Below, piece after piece: positions 8,653-18,087 of a stretch of 64,000 nucleotides of DNA (position 1 is the first letter of the stretch; the number at the start of each line of letters is the position of its first letter). Source of the stretch: an uncultured Oscillospiraceae bacterium. Its GTDB lineage: Bacteria > Bacillota > Clostridia > Oscillospirales > Ruminococcaceae. The stretch is taken from the NCBI GenBank assembly GCA_905197685.1, contig CAJJZS010000001.1, positions 437,717 to 501,716 of the forward strand. Direction: 5' to 3'. The notes beneath the pieces were generated by a model that was not told the origin of the DNA, ran no database searches, and saw nothing but the letters and a program-made list of their open reading frames with translations. The position numbers were made by a program, and so were the translations under genes.

Positions 8653-10023
8653 GTGAAATTAAATACAAATAAAAAATATACGACGATTGCAATCTATTCG
8701 TTTTTGGTGATTATCTGCTCCATAACCTTTTTCTATCTGGTTCATGAGCATACCGCAGTAATGCGGATTTTAGGGGGATTGTTTGATTTACTGACCCCAT
8801 TTATTTACGGAGCGGTGCTTGCGTATATCTTAAATCCAATCTTAAATTGGTTGGAAGAAAAGCTGTTTCCGAAAATTTTTAAAGATAAACTTTCTAAACG
8901 AAGCAGGCGAGCGATTGCCGTTTTGCTCTCCCTTATTTTTGCAGGCGCAGTGGTAGCGGTCTTTTTGGCAATCTTAATTCCGCAGCTTATGGAAAGCATA
9001 GACAGCCTGGCGCGCTCAATTTACGCATTTTTGCCGCAGGCGCAGGTTATGCTCAATGATTTTATTGCAGAATACGGAACAAATGATGTGGTAGCGGGCA
9101 TTTTCTCTGTTTTGGGAGTTGATGTTTCCGACCCGTCTATGGCGCTGCAAAAACTGGCTTCCCAAAGCTATACCTTTTTAACGCAGGTTCTTCCGAATTT
9201 GTTTGGCGGAGTGCTGAAATTTACCAGCGGGTTAATTGATGTGGTTGTCGGCATTATTATTTCCATTTATTTGCTGCTTTCCAAAGAGGTATTCTACGCG
9301 CAGGTGAAAAAATTTCTGTTTGCCTTTTTCCCAAAACGCTTTACTCAGGCTCTGTTAAATCTTACCCATGACAGCAACTCCATTTTCTGCGGATTTATTT
9401 CCGGCAAGATTTTGGACTCTGCCATTATCGGTGTACTTTGCTTTATCGGCTGTACTGTATTGGGAATGCCGTACACCGTTTTGGTCAGCTTTATTGTCGG
9501 TGTTACCAATGTTATCCCTTATTTCGGACCGTTTATCGGCGCAATCCCGAGTATCTTTATTATTATGATTGCGGACCCGATCAAATCTCTGATTTTTGCG
9601 GTGTTCGTTTTGGTTCTCCAACAGGTTGACGGAAATATCATCGGTCCTAAGATTTTGGGTGATTCTACCGGATTATCCGCTTTCTGGGTTATCTTTGCCG
9701 TTACCTTCTTCGGCGGTTTGTTTGGCTTTGTCGGAATGTTAATCGGTGTTCCGACCTTTGCAGTCATCTACGCGTTGGTTCGCAATATGGCAGAATATCT
9801 TTTAAGCAAAAAGGGCATGAAAACACAAACGCCGGATTTTGCTTCTCAGGAACATCCGATTTTTCAGAAAGTAGATTATCACACCAGCTATCAGTCACCT
9901 CGCTCGGGTGTAGAGGTTTGTGATTTGGACGGAAATCAGCCCGAAACCGAGGAACAGCGCAACGAATATATGGATCATCAAAATTTGAAAAGGGAAGAAC
10001 CGTCAGAAAAGGATGAACAATAG
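8653..10023 (+). CDS. AI-2E family transporter (UPF0118/PerM-like membrane protein)
   Basis: Integral membrane protein of 456 residues, with about eight predicted membrane segments in the PerM/TqsA arrangement. A conserved late segment is visible: YTVLVSFIVGVTNVIPYFGPFIGAIPS, quoted here as YTVLVSF, then VTNVIPYFGPFIGAIPS, then the QQVDGNIIGPKILGDSTGL motif. The last 70 residues are hydrophilic and probably cytosolic. It starts at GTG with AAAGGAAGG 10 bases upstream. Members export small solutes or peptidoglycan-lipid related molecules and only some are linked to autoinducer-2, so no substrate is assigned. Its stop overlaps the start of the helicase by one base. Confidence 0.9.
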   Translation: MKLNTNKKYTTIAIYSFLVIICSITFFYLVHEHTAVMRILGGLFDLLTPFIYGAVLAYILNPILNWLEEKLFPKIFKDKLSKRSRRAIAVLLSLIFAGAVVAVFLAILIPQLMESIDSLARSIYAFLPQAQVMLNDFIAEYGTNDVVAGIFSVLGVDVSDPSMALQKLASQSYTFLTQVLPNLFGGVLKFTSGLIDVVVGIIISIYLLLSKEVFYAQVKKFLFAFFPKRFTQALLNLTHDSNSIFCGFISGKILDSAIIGVLCFIGCTVLGMPYTVLVSFIVGVTNVIPYFGPFIGAIPSIFIIMIADPIKSLIFAVFVLVLQQVDGNIIGPKILGDSTGLSAFWVIFAVTFFGGLFGFVGMLIGVPTFAVIYALVRNMAEYLLSKKGMKTQTPDFASQEHPIFQKVDYHTSYQSPRSGVEVCDLDGNQPETEEQRNEYMDHQNLKREEPSEKDEQ

Positions 10024-12167
10024 TGCAGAATTTGATTCTTCATTATTTAAGTGAAAGATTTGATATTCAGCTGACAGAACAGCAACGCCGCGCCGTCGAA
10101 ACAATCAGCGGTCCGGTGCTGCTGCTGGCAGTTCCCGGAGCGGGAAAAACAACGGTTATGGTCGCAAGGATTGCCAATATGATTTACTGTCATCACATTC
10201 CGGCAGAGTCTGTTCTGACCATCACCTTTTCCAAAGCCGGAGCGATTGATATGAAAAGAAGGTATCATCGCCTTTTTTCCGATTTGGGAAATCAGGAACC
10301 TGCTTTCTGCACCATTCATTCCTTTTGTTATCAGGTAGTAGGAACCTATTGCCGAATCACCGGAGGGACAACGCCGCGTCTGATTGAAGCAAAGGAACGC
10401 AGTATCGCGCTCAGAGAACTGTATCAAAGGATAAACGGTGAATTTTTATCGGAAGATTTAGAGGAAGAATTAATTTCTAATCTGAGCTTTATCAAAAACG
10501 CGATGTTAAAGCAGGAGGAAGCGGAGGACCACAACATTCTGGAAACGCAGATTAGAAATCTTTGGAAATTGTATCAGGAGTACAGCGCATGGAAAAAGAA
10601 AAATGCCCTGATGGACTTTGACGATATGCTTGGATATACCCTGACGATTTTCCGCCGCTACCCCGATATTTTAGCAGCCTATCAGCAGCGCTATCAGTAT
10701 ATCTGTGTGGACGAGGCGCAGGATACCTCAAAGCTGCAATATGCCGTTCTGTTTTTGCTGTCGGGAAAGGGTCAAAAGGGAAGAGAAAACAATCTGTTTT
10801 TGGTGGGGGACGAGGATCAAAGTATCTATCGTTTTCGAGGCGCCTGTCCGCAGACGCTGCTTCACTTTACCCAATCCTTTCCCAATGCGCAGCTTTTAAA
10901 GATGGAAGAAAACTTCAGAAGCACAAAGCAGATTGTCGCTCGGGCAAACCGTTTTATTTCTTTTAACAAGCAGCGTTATCCCAAAAATATGTTCACGCAA
11001 AATGAGGAAGGTGTTCCGATAGAGGTAAAACATCTGCATGATTTTTCGGAGCAATACCATACGGCAATCAATGCCTATCTCAACGAATCGGGAACCACGG
11101 CGATTATTTACCGCAATCATCTTTCGGCAATTCCGATGGCGGATATTTTGGAACGCAACGATATTGATTTTTATGTCAAAGAACATAAGGTTCGGTTAAA
11201 AAGCAACTATGTAATCGGGGATATTTTGGCATTTTTTTCGCTGAGCTACGATAAGGGGGATTTTTCTGCCTTTTCCCGTATCTTTTACAAGACGGCTTCC
11301 TGTCTGAAAAGGAATATGCTTCCCCATATTTCTCAGGCTCCGCTTTTGGAAAAGGAGAGCTTTTTTGACCGAATGATTATGATTTGCGATGAAAACCAGA
11401 ACACCGGAAAGATTCGCTACCTTGATATTATGATAGAACAGCTGAAAACAATGTCGCCTTCCAAAGCGATGGACAGTATCCTGTATCAAATCGGGTATTT
11501 AAGCTATCTGGAATATACCAGCGGAGCAGGATATTCGATGCAGGCGCAAAAGCTGAATATTTTAACAAGTCTTGCCTCGCGGGTGAAAACGGTAGAAGAA
11601 TTTTTAAACCGAATCGACGAGCTGGACGAGGTGATTGCGCAGCATTCCGAGCATAACCATGCAAGGCTTACTTTGACAACGGTTCATTCGGCAAAGGGAT
11701 TGGAGTTTGATACGGTAATTCTGCTGGATTGTATCGACGATGTTTTTCCTGCACATTCTGCGGTGGAAAAATGGAAAACCGGCATGGAGGAGGAGATGGA
11801 GGAAGAAGCCAGACTGTTTTATGTTGCCTGTACCAGGGCAAAAAAACGGCTGATTATTCCGTATTCCAACTATTCTGCCAACAATCCGGTTGTCCCGTCT
11901 CGGTTTGTATTCCGATTAACCCAAGAGGACGAACCCGATTCTCAAAAAGGAAACAGCTCGGCGCAATCCGGAGCGCTGCGCCTGTTTCCGGGATTGTATA
12001 TCGAACATAAAAATTTCGGGAAAGGTCAGGTTGTCAGCGTTGACCGAAAGCGGGGTGTTTTTACCGTATTTTTCGGTTCCAACGGAACCAGAACCTTAAC
12101 CTTAACCTTAGAGCTTTTAAAGAGCAATACCATACGAGCGATAGAAAAAGGAGATGGGAAACGATGA
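10023..12167 (+). CDS. UvrD/PcrA-like ATP-dependent DNA helicase
   Basis: Superfamily 1A 3'-5' helicase of 714 residues. Walker A is AVPGAGKTT with Lys42, motif II is VDEAQDTSK, motif III GDEDQSIYRFRGA, motif V HSAKGLEFDTVILLD, and motif VI EEARLFYVACTRAKK. The C-terminal 60 residues form the small Tudor-like module seen at the end of PcrA (FGKGQVVSVDRKRGVFTVFF). The start is a GTG overlapping the stop of the previous gene. The protein resembles the short UvrD paralogs of clostridia, which often coexist with a longer PcrA, so the exact repair role is uncertain. It overlaps the methyltransferase gene by four bases. Confidence 0.92.
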   Translation: MQNLILHYLSERFDIQLTEQQRRAVETISGPVLLLAVPGAGKTTVMVARIANMIYCHHIPAESVLTITFSKAGAIDMKRRYHRLFSDLGNQEPAFCTIHSFCYQVVGTYCRITGGTTPRLIEAKERSIALRELYQRINGEFLSEDLEEELISNLSFIKNAMLKQEEAEDHNILETQIRNLWKLYQEYSAWKKKNALMDFDDMLGYTLTIFRRYPDILAAYQQRYQYICVDEAQDTSKLQYAVLFLLSGKGQKGRENNLFLVGDEDQSIYRFRGACPQTLLHFTQSFPNAQLLKMEENFRSTKQIVARANRFISFNKQRYPKNMFTQNEEGVPIEVKHLHDFSEQYHTAINAYLNESGTTAIIYRNHLSAIPMADILERNDIDFYVKEHKVRLKSNYVIGDILAFFSLSYDKGDFSAFSRIFYKTASCLKRNMLPHISQAPLLEKESFFDRMIMICDENQNTGKIRYLDIMIEQLKTMSPSKAMDSILYQIGYLSYLEYTSGAGYSMQAQKLNILTSLASRVKTVEEFLNRIDELDEVIAQHSEHNHARLTLTTVHSAKGLEFDTVILLDCIDDVFPAHSAVEKWKTGMEEEMEEEARLFYVACTRAKKRLIIPYSNYSANNPVVPSRFVFRLTQEDEPDSQKGNSSAQSGALRLFPGLYIEHKNFGKGQVVSVDRKRGVFTVFFGSNGTRTLTLTLELLKSNTIRAIEKGDGKR

Positions 12168-13012
12168 GCATTTTGATTTGTCCAAACTGTAAAAGCAGGC
12201 TGTATCGGGAGGAAGGCAGCTTTTTATGTAAGCACGGTCACCGGTTTGATCTGTCCTTCTCGGGATATCTGCACCTGCTGCCGTCCAACCATATGCGCTC
12301 CAAAATTCCCGGAGACAATAAACAGATGGTGAAAGCCAGAAGGGATTTTTTAACAAAGGGATATTATCAGCCAATCAGCGATCTGCTGAATCGGGAAGTT
12401 TTGCGCTTTTGTAAAAGAGGAACGGAACTTCAGGTTTTAGACGCAGGTTGCGGAGAAGGATATTATACCCAGCGTCTGGCGGAGGCAATGCAAGCCGACG
12501 GACTTTCGTTTCAGATAACCGGTTTGGATATTTCCAAATTTGCAGTTGATGCCGCAGCAAAAAGCGCCTTAAAACAGCCGCAGCTGTCCGATTGTTTGCA
12601 GTATGGGGTAGCCAGCGTTTTTGACCTGCCGGTGAAAGACCATTCCTGCCATGTTGTAACAAACCTGTTTGCTCCGGTTTGTCCGGAAGAATACAGCCGC
12701 GTGTTAAAACGAGGCGGAATCTTGGTATTTGCCGTTACCTCAACCAAACATCTGTGGGAGTTAAAGGAAAGCATCTATGAAACCCCTTATGAAAATGAAA
12801 AGTTTGACCATGAATATGAAGGCTTTTCCATGATAGGCAAAGAAAAAGCAACAACAACGATTTCCCTGCAAACCCAGGAAGAAATTGATAACCTGTTTAC
12901 CATGACTCCATATTACTATAAATCTTCTGTGGAGGCAGTTCAAAAGCTGCATGGTTTAGGGCATTTGACAACACAGATTGATGTAGATGTCATTACTTAT
13001 CGCAAACAATAA
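12164..13012 (+). CDS. 23S rRNA (guanine-N1)-methyltransferase, RlmA type
   Basis: The N-terminal zinc site (Cys6, Cys9, Cys22, His26) is followed by the RlmA-specific segment FDLSFSGYLHLLPSN. A class I SAM-binding domain comes next, with motif I VLDAGCGEGYYT and motif II LDISKFAVDAAAK. Length is 282 residues. RlmA(I) and RlmA(II) methylate G745 or G748 of 23S rRNA near the peptide exit tunnel. The choice of target base and any macrolide/tylosin phenotype cannot be told here. The ATG overlaps the helicase stop, and GGAGATGGG precedes it at good spacing. Confidence 0.9.
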   Translation: MSILICPNCKSRLYREEGSFLCKHGHRFDLSFSGYLHLLPSNHMRSKIPGDNKQMVKARRDFLTKGYYQPISDLLNREVLRFCKRGTELQVLDAGCGEGYYTQRLAEAMQADGLSFQITGLDISKFAVDAAAKSALKQPQLSDCLQYGVASVFDLPVKDHSCHVVTNLFAPVCPEEYSRVLKRGGILVFAVTSTKHLWELKESIYETPYENEKFDHEYEGFSMIGKEKATTTISLQTQEEIDNLFTMTPYYYKSSVEAVQKLHGLGHLTTQIDVDVITYRKQ

Positions 13013-13014
13013 TC

Positions 13015-13049
13015 AAAGAGGTATCCGAAATTTTTCGGATACCTCTTTT
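13015..13049. terminator. Bidirectional terminator between the RlmA-like gene and the YibE/F gene
   Basis: 15-bp perfect stem AAAGAGGTATCCGAA / TTCGGATACCTCTTT with a 4-base loop, T-run on both strands, between convergent genes. Confidence 0.9.
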
Positions 13050-13055
13050 GTTACA

Positions 13056-14279
13056 TTACGGATTATTTTTTTGCAGTTGTTCCGGCTTTTTTCGGGACAG
13101 ACAGCAAAGAGCGGAAGAAACCAAAGCAGAGATAGGGATGGTACACAAAATACCGATACTGCCGCACAATGCTTGAAGCAGCTCTACAATTATTAGTTCT
13201 CGATTGAGCAGCTGTTCCAAAGAGGACTGATAGCTGGCAAATAACAAGACAGTTGTCAAAGAACTTCCGATATAAGCCAAAATCAAGGTGTTTGCCATTG
13301 TTCCCATAATATCTCTGCCGATGATTACTCCCGAATGAACCAGGTGGGAAAAAGAAATGTCGGGGATTTTTCGGCGAATCTCAAACAGGGAAGAGGTAAT
13401 ATCCATGGCAACATCCATTGTTGCTCCCATCGCTCCGATGGTGATGGATGCAAAGATAATTGCCCGCAGGTCGATGGGGCTGGTTTCATTTAAAAGAGAA
13501 ACATACATCGACTGGTCGTCCAGATAACCGGTCAGTTTCAGCACATGGTCCATAATAACCGATAAAATTCCCGCTACCGTAACGCCTCCCGCACACCCAA
13601 GAGCGGCGGCAAGACTTTTCTTTTCCGGTCCGCCCACCAAAGCAAGGGTGACGGTAATGGTATAAAAACAGGTGATGACAGAAAGAAGATAGATATTGTA
13701 TCCTGCTAAAATAGAGGGGACAAATACAAGAAAAACGGCAAGACAGGTAAAGATGAGAGATAAAATGGTTTTAACGCCTTTTCCTCTGCCAAAGATAAGG
13801 ATGCCAACCAAAAAGATTGCCGCCAACCAAAGGATTCCGTCAGACCGGTAGAAATCTCCCGCTTCCCACAGAATATCGGGGTCTTGGGTATAGGGATACA
13901 GAAAAATTTTGTCTCCCGATTCCACAGGAAGGGTTCCGTTTGTTGTCAGATTATCAATCGTCTGGATTCCCCGAACCAGTTCGCCTTTTTGTTCCCCTTC
14001 CAATATTTGGGCTTCAAAGGTGATAACCCGTTCATAATAAACCTGACCTCCGATTTCGCCCATATCGTTTTTATCATGCAAAATCTGCACTACTCTTGCC
14101 GCAACCGATTCAATTCCGCTTTCGTTGCGAAAGACATTGGCTTTTTCAATCGAAAGATGATACCCTATCCACAGGTAAAAGCAGGAAAAGAGAAGAACAA
14201 TCGCATAAAACAACGCTCTTTTCAAAGAAATACTCCGGTTGAAAGAAACCGAGAGGGAGTTGGGGGTTTGCTTTCTCAT
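13056..14279 (-). CDS. YibE/F-like multi-pass membrane protein
   Basis: 407-residue membrane protein. It has an N-terminal anchor, a roughly 100-residue extracytoplasmic domain containing GGQVYYERVITFEAQI and SGDKIFLYPYTQDPD, and then about seven membrane helices. The conserved helix segments GAMGATMDVAMDITSSL and GRDIMGTMANTLILAYIGSSL are those of the YibE/F family, whose function is unknown. The open frame extends 55 codons further upstream, but the ATG at 14279 has GGAGGA six bases before it and is the likely start. It stands alone between two terminated operons. Confidence 0.88.
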   Translation of the reverse strand: MRKQTPNSLSVSFNRSISLKRALFYAIVLLFSCFYLWIGYHLSIEKANVFRNESGIESVAARVVQILHDKNDMGEIGGQVYYERVITFEAQILEGEQKGELVRGIQTIDNLTTNGTLPVESGDKIFLYPYTQDPDILWEAGDFYRSDGILWLAAIFLVGILIFGRGKGVKTILSLIFTCLAVFLVFVPSILAGYNIYLLSVITCFYTITVTLALVGGPEKKSLAAALGCAGGVTVAGILSVIMDHVLKLTGYLDDQSMYVSLLNETSPIDLRAIIFASITIGAMGATMDVAMDITSSLFEIRRKIPDISFSHLVHSGVIIGRDIMGTMANTLILAYIGSSLTTVLLFASYQSSLEQLLNRELIIVELLQALCGSIGILCTIPISALVSSALCCLSRKKPEQLQKNNP

Positions 14280-14404
14280 TTCATTTCCTCCAATCAATAA
14301 AAAATTCTTTTTCAGTGTATCACAGAATAGAGGATTTGAAAAGCGTGACGAAAAAAGCAGAAAAGAAAAAGTTGTTAAAAAATTATGAAAGCTTTTCAAA
14401 AGGC

Positions 14405-14433
14405 TTGACATCGGAGAGGAATCGTGATAAATT
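14405..14433 (+). promoter_or_regulatory. Sigma-A promoter of the hrcA operon
   Basis: TTGACA (14405-14410), 17 bases, TAAATT (14428-14433), directly upstream of the CIRCE operator. Confidence 0.75.
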
Positions 14434-14437
14434 ATAG

Positions 14438-14464
14438 TTAGCACTTGAGAGTACAGAGTGCTAA
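14438..14464 (+). promoter_or_regulatory. CIRCE operator (HrcA binding site)
   Basis: TTAGCACTT, 9 bases, GAGTGCTAA; this matches the CIRCE consensus TTAGCACTC-N9-GAGTGCTAA with one mismatch in the left arm. It overlaps the expected transcription start of hrcA. HrcA, encoded next, binds CIRCE with help from GroEL and represses the operon until heat shock. Confidence 0.97.
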
Positions 14465-14485
14465 TAAAGAAAAGAGGTGATAGCT

Positions 14486-15520
14486 TTGGAATTGGACAGT
14501 CGAAAACAAAAGATTCTCAAGGCTGTCATTGAGGAATACACCAGAACCGGCGAACCGGTAGGTTCCAAACGAATTTCGGAAAAGCCGGATATCAACGCTT
14601 CCTCGGCAACCATCCGCAACGATATGGCAATTTTGTTTGATTTGGGATTGCTCGAACAGCCGCACACTTCGGCGGGCAGGGTTCCTTCCCACATGGGGTA
14701 TCGTTATTACATTGACAATTTGATGTCGCCCCGCCCCATTTCTCAGGGAGAAGCCGCTGCGATTGAAGCGATGTTCAATGTCAGAGATCCCGACCCGGAT
14801 AAATTGCTTTCCGATGCGGCGCAGGCATTGGCGGATTATACCCACTGCGCAACGATTTCTTCTACAACCACTCCGCCGGAGGTTTTCGTAAAAAGAATTG
14901 AACTGATTCCGGCAGCGCCAAGAACCATCATCATTATGGTAATCGCTTCAAACGGTTCGGTAAAAAGCAAAGTGTGCAGGGTGGATTTCAGCATTACGCC
15001 TGCAATCTGCGAATTTTTTACAAACTTTGCAAATTCCCGTTTGGCGGGGAAAAGTCTGAACGAAATTTCGGCTTCTTATATCAATTCCGTTGCATTTTCG
15101 GTAGCGGATTACACCGAAGTTTTTACCGTTCTTCTTTCCGCAATTTATTCCTTGTGTAAAGAAATCAATGACGGGCAGTTTTGTACCAAGGGGATGACAA
15201 ATCTTCTTTCCTACGATGAGATGAAAGATTTTTCCACCGAGCTGCTTTTAACGCTCTCTCAAAAGGAACGGGCAATCGACCTGATTCCAAGCGGAAATTT
15301 CGATATTAAAGTTTCGGTAGGAAAAGAAAACAGCAGCATGGAACTTTCCAATGCAACGGTGATTGCAGCAAAGTATCGAATCGGTTCTTCCCGCTGCGGC
15401 ACACTGGCTTTGGTAGGACCTGTGAGAATGGAATATTCCCGATTGATTCCGCACATTGAGTATTTTGCCAAAATGTTGGGAGAACTGCTCAGTGAAACGA
15501 TGAACGAACAGCATGGATAA
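14486..15520 (+). CDS. hrcA: Heat-inducible transcription repressor HrcA
   Basis: Class I heat-shock repressor that binds CIRCE. The N-terminal winged helix shows LDSRKQKILKAVIEEY, TGEPVGSKRI, INASSATIRNDMA and LEQPHTSAGRVPSHMGYRYYI (quoted as LEQPHTSAGRVPS then MGYRYYID), the strongest family motifs. The central and C-terminal GAF-like and dimerisation parts are present. The frame also opens at a GTG at 14477, but that codon overlaps the ribosome binding site AGAGGTGA. The TTG at 14486 gives an N-terminus like known HrcA proteins (MELDSRKQKI) and 344 residues. It is the first gene of hrcA-grpE-dnaK-dnaJ and is autoregulated. Confidence 0.97.
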   Translation: MELDSRKQKILKAVIEEYTRTGEPVGSKRISEKPDINASSATIRNDMAILFDLGLLEQPHTSAGRVPSHMGYRYYIDNLMSPRPISQGEAAAIEAMFNVRDPDPDKLLSDAAQALADYTHCATISSTTTPPEVFVKRIELIPAAPRTIIIMVIASNGSVKSKVCRVDFSITPAICEFFTNFANSRLAGKSLNEISASYINSVAFSVADYTEVFTVLLSAIYSLCKEINDGQFCTKGMTNLLSYDEMKDFSTELLLTLSQKERAIDLIPSGNFDIKVSVGKENSSMELSNATVIAAKYRIGSSRCGTLALVGPVRMEYSRLIPHIEYFAKMLGELLSETMNEQHG

Positions 15521-15543
15521 AAGAAAAACATAAAAAAGGAGAT

Positions 15544-16083
15544 ATGGACGTGCCGGAAAAAGAAAACAAAGCGACTCAGGCTGAAGAAGTAACTCAGGAA
15601 AATCCGGAAGAAACACAGGAAGAAGCGGTAAAACCGGATTCTTCCGAACAGGAAACTTCCCTGCAAAAGCAAATTGATGAGTTAAACGATAAGCTCCTGC
15701 GAACACTTGCGGAGTATGACAACTACCGCAAACGCTCAATCAAGGAAAAGGATGCCATTTACCCGCAGGCAAAGGCAGATACGGTTGAAAAGTTCCTGCC
15801 GATTATTGATAACTTCGAGCGGGCAATGCAGACCGAGTGTGCCGATGAAGCATTTAAGAAGGGAATGGATATGATTTTCCAATCTTTCTTAAAGACGATG
15901 TCCGAACTTTCGGTTGAAGCAATCGGAGCGGAGGGCGAACCGTTCAATCCGGATTTGCACAACGCTGTAATGCACATTGAGGACGAATCCCTCGGTGAAA
16001 ATGTGATTGCGCAGGTTCTGCAAAAAGGATATAAAATCGGTGACCGCGTTGTTCGATACGCAATGGTCACAGTAGCAAATTAA
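15544..16083 (+). CDS. grpE: Nucleotide exchange factor GrpE
   Basis: Exchanges ADP for ATP on DnaK. An acidic, disordered first 40 residues lead into a long helix (QKQIDELNDKLLRTLAEYDNYRKRS). The conserved beta-wing segment follows, with GEPFNPDLHNAVMHIED and LQKGYKIGDRVVRYAMVTVA. At 179 residues it has the usual size. AAAAAGGAGAT lies directly upstream of the ATG. It is 23 bases after hrcA. Confidence 0.97.
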   Translation: MDVPEKENKATQAEEVTQENPEETQEEAVKPDSSEQETSLQKQIDELNDKLLRTLAEYDNYRKRSIKEKDAIYPQAKADTVEKFLPIIDNFERAMQTECADEAFKKGMDMIFQSFLKTMSELSVEAIGAEGEPFNPDLHNAVMHIEDESLGENVIAQVLQKGYKIGDRVVRYAMVTVAN

Positions 16084-16150
16084 GGCAATAAACTTTATTT
16101 TATTTTATAAACAATCAGTGAGAGATAGATATTTTTGGAGGTAATGAATC

Positions 16151-17995
16151 ATGGGAAAAACAATTGGTATTGACTTAGGTACAACAAACTCCTGCGTTGC
16201 AGTTATGGAAGGCGGCGAACCGGTTGTTATCGCAAATCCGGAAGGCGCTCGCACCACTCCGTCTGTTGTTGCTTTCTCTAAAACAGGGGAAAGAATGATC
16301 GGTCAGGTTGCAAAACGCCAGGCTGTTACCAATGCAGACAGAACCATCAGCTCGATTAAACGCGAAATGGGAACAAACTACAAAGTAAGCGTTGACGATA
16401 AAGCATACACTCCTCAAGAGATTTCTGCAATGATTCTTCAAAAGCTCAAAGCAGATGCAGAGGCATATCTGGGTGAAACAGTTACCGAAGCAGTTATCAC
16501 AGTTCCGGCATACTTCACCGATGCTCAGCGTCAGGCTACCAAAGACGCAGGCAAAATTGCAGGTCTTGATGTAAAACGTATTATCAACGAGCCTACCGCA
16601 GCTGCTCTGGCTTACGGTGTTGATAAAGAAAATGACCAGAAGATTATGGTATATGACCTGGGCGGCGGTACCTTCGATGTATCCATCATTGAAATGGGCG
16701 ACGGTGTTCAGGAAGTTCTTGCTACCGCAGGCAACAACAGACTCGGCGGCGATGACTTTGACCAGAGATTGATGGACTACTTTGTTTCTGAATTTAAGAG
16801 AGAAAACGGTATCGATCTTTCCGGCGATAAAATGGCAATGCAGAGACTCAAAGAAGCTGCAGAAAAAGCAAAAATCGAACTTTCCGGCATGACTCAGGCA
16901 AATGTAAACTTGCCGTTTATCACCGCAGACGCTACCGGTCCAAAACACTTTGACATGAACATCACCCGCGCAAAATTCAACGAACTGACCGCTGACCTTG
17001 TTGAAAAAACAATGGGTCCTGTTAACCAGGCTCTTTCCGATGCGGGTCTCACTCCTTCCGATTTGGATAAAGTTCTTCTGGTAGGCGGTTCCACCCGTAT
17101 TCCGGCAGTACAGGAAGCTGTTAAGAGAATTACCGGAAAAGATCCGTTCAAGGGCATTAACCCGGATGAATGTGTTGCTGTCGGCGCTGCAATTCAGGGC
17201 GGCGTTCTGGCAGGCGAAGTAAAAGGCTTGCTGCTGCTTGACGTTACTCCTCTGTCTTTGGGTCTGGAAACACTGGGCGGCGTATCTACTAAGATTATCG
17301 AAAGAAACACCACCATTCCTACCAAGAAATCTCAGATTTTCACCACTGCCGCAGATAACCAGACTTCCGTTGATATCCATGTTTTGCAGGGCGAGCGTGA
17401 AATGGCAAAAGATAACAAGACTTTGGGTATGTTCCGTCTGGACGGTATCGCTCCGGCTATGAGAGGAACACCTCAAATCGAAGTTACTTTCGATATTGAC
17501 GCAAACGGCATTGTTCATGTATCCGCAAAAGATTTGGGTACCGGCAAAGAACAGCATATCACCATCACTTCTTCTACTTCTATGTCCAAAGAAGATATCG
17601 ACAAAGCAGTAAAAGATGCAGAGCAGTATGCAGAAGAGGACAAAAAACAGCGTGAAGAAGTAGATATCCGCAACGGCGCAGACCAGATGATTTTCCAGAC
17701 AGAAAAAACTCTGAAAGATTTGGAAGGTAAGGTTGACGCTACTGACAAGAGCGAGCTGGAAACAAAACTGAACGCTTTGAAAGAAGCGGTAAAAGGCTCT
17801 AACTTAGACGATATTAAGGCAAAACAGGAAGATTTGCAGAAGAAATTCTATGATGTATCTGCAAAACTGTACCAGAATGCAAATCCGCAGGCAGGTCAGC
17901 CAGGTCCTGATATGGGCGCTGCAAACAACGGTGCTGCAAATGAAGGCAACCAGAACAACGATGGATTTGTAGACGCTGATTTTAAAGAAGTATAA
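16151..17995 (+). CDS. dnaK: Chaperone protein DnaK (Hsp70)
   Basis: ATP-dependent Hsp70 chaperone. The phosphate 1 motif IGIDLGTTNSCVAV is at the N-terminus, with the Hsp70 signatures VYDLGGGTFDVSI and VLLVGGSTRIPAV. Linker LLLLDVTPLSLGLE and the substrate-binding domain follow. The C-terminus is Gly/Asn-rich and ends in DADFKEV, the usual DnaK tail. Length is 614 residues, and the start has GGAGGT 8 bases upstream. Codon usage here is unusually regular (many GTT, GCA, GGC codons), as expected for a highly expressed gene. Confidence 0.98.
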   Translation: MGKTIGIDLGTTNSCVAVMEGGEPVVIANPEGARTTPSVVAFSKTGERMIGQVAKRQAVTNADRTISSIKREMGTNYKVSVDDKAYTPQEISAMILQKLKADAEAYLGETVTEAVITVPAYFTDAQRQATKDAGKIAGLDVKRIINEPTAAALAYGVDKENDQKIMVYDLGGGTFDVSIIEMGDGVQEVLATAGNNRLGGDDFDQRLMDYFVSEFKRENGIDLSGDKMAMQRLKEAAEKAKIELSGMTQANVNLPFITADATGPKHFDMNITRAKFNELTADLVEKTMGPVNQALSDAGLTPSDLDKVLLVGGSTRIPAVQEAVKRITGKDPFKGINPDECVAVGAAIQGGVLAGEVKGLLLLDVTPLSLGLETLGGVSTKIIERNTTIPTKKSQIFTTAADNQTSVDIHVLQGEREMAKDNKTLGMFRLDGIAPAMRGTPQIEVTFDIDANGIVHVSAKDLGTGKEQHITITSSTSMSKEDIDKAVKDAEQYAEEDKKQREEVDIRNGADQMIFQTEKTLKDLEGKVDATDKSELETKLNALKEAVKGSNLDDIKAKQEDLQKKFYDVSAKLYQNANPQAGQPGPDMGAANNGAANEGNQNNDGFVDADFKEV

Positions 17996-18022
17996 TCCGA
18001 AAAATACGCAATAACATTCCTT

Positions 18023-18055
18023 AATAAGGCTTTAGGAATCTCCTAAAGCCTTATT
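18023..18055 (+). terminator. Hairpin between dnaK and dnaJ (attenuator or processing site)
   Basis: 15-bp perfect stem AATAAGGCTTTAGGA / TCCTAAAGCCTTATT with a 3-base loop, 28 bases after dnaK. It is followed by GTAAG rather than a T-run, so partial termination or an mRNA-stabilising/processing structure is more likely than full termination. Confidence 0.75.
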
Positions 18056-18087
18056 GTAAGTGTAAGACCTTGAGGGGGGAATCTGAT

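Noticed and set aside
8267..8692. Long minus-strand frames opposite the ABC-F gene
   Set aside because: Shadows of a well-supported plus-strand gene; no ribosome binding sites or recognisable motifs.
14280..14444. N-terminal extension of the YibE/F protein by 55 codons
   Set aside because: The extension would run across the CIRCE and hrcA promoter region and lacks a start site; the ATG at 14279 has an ideal GGAGGA.
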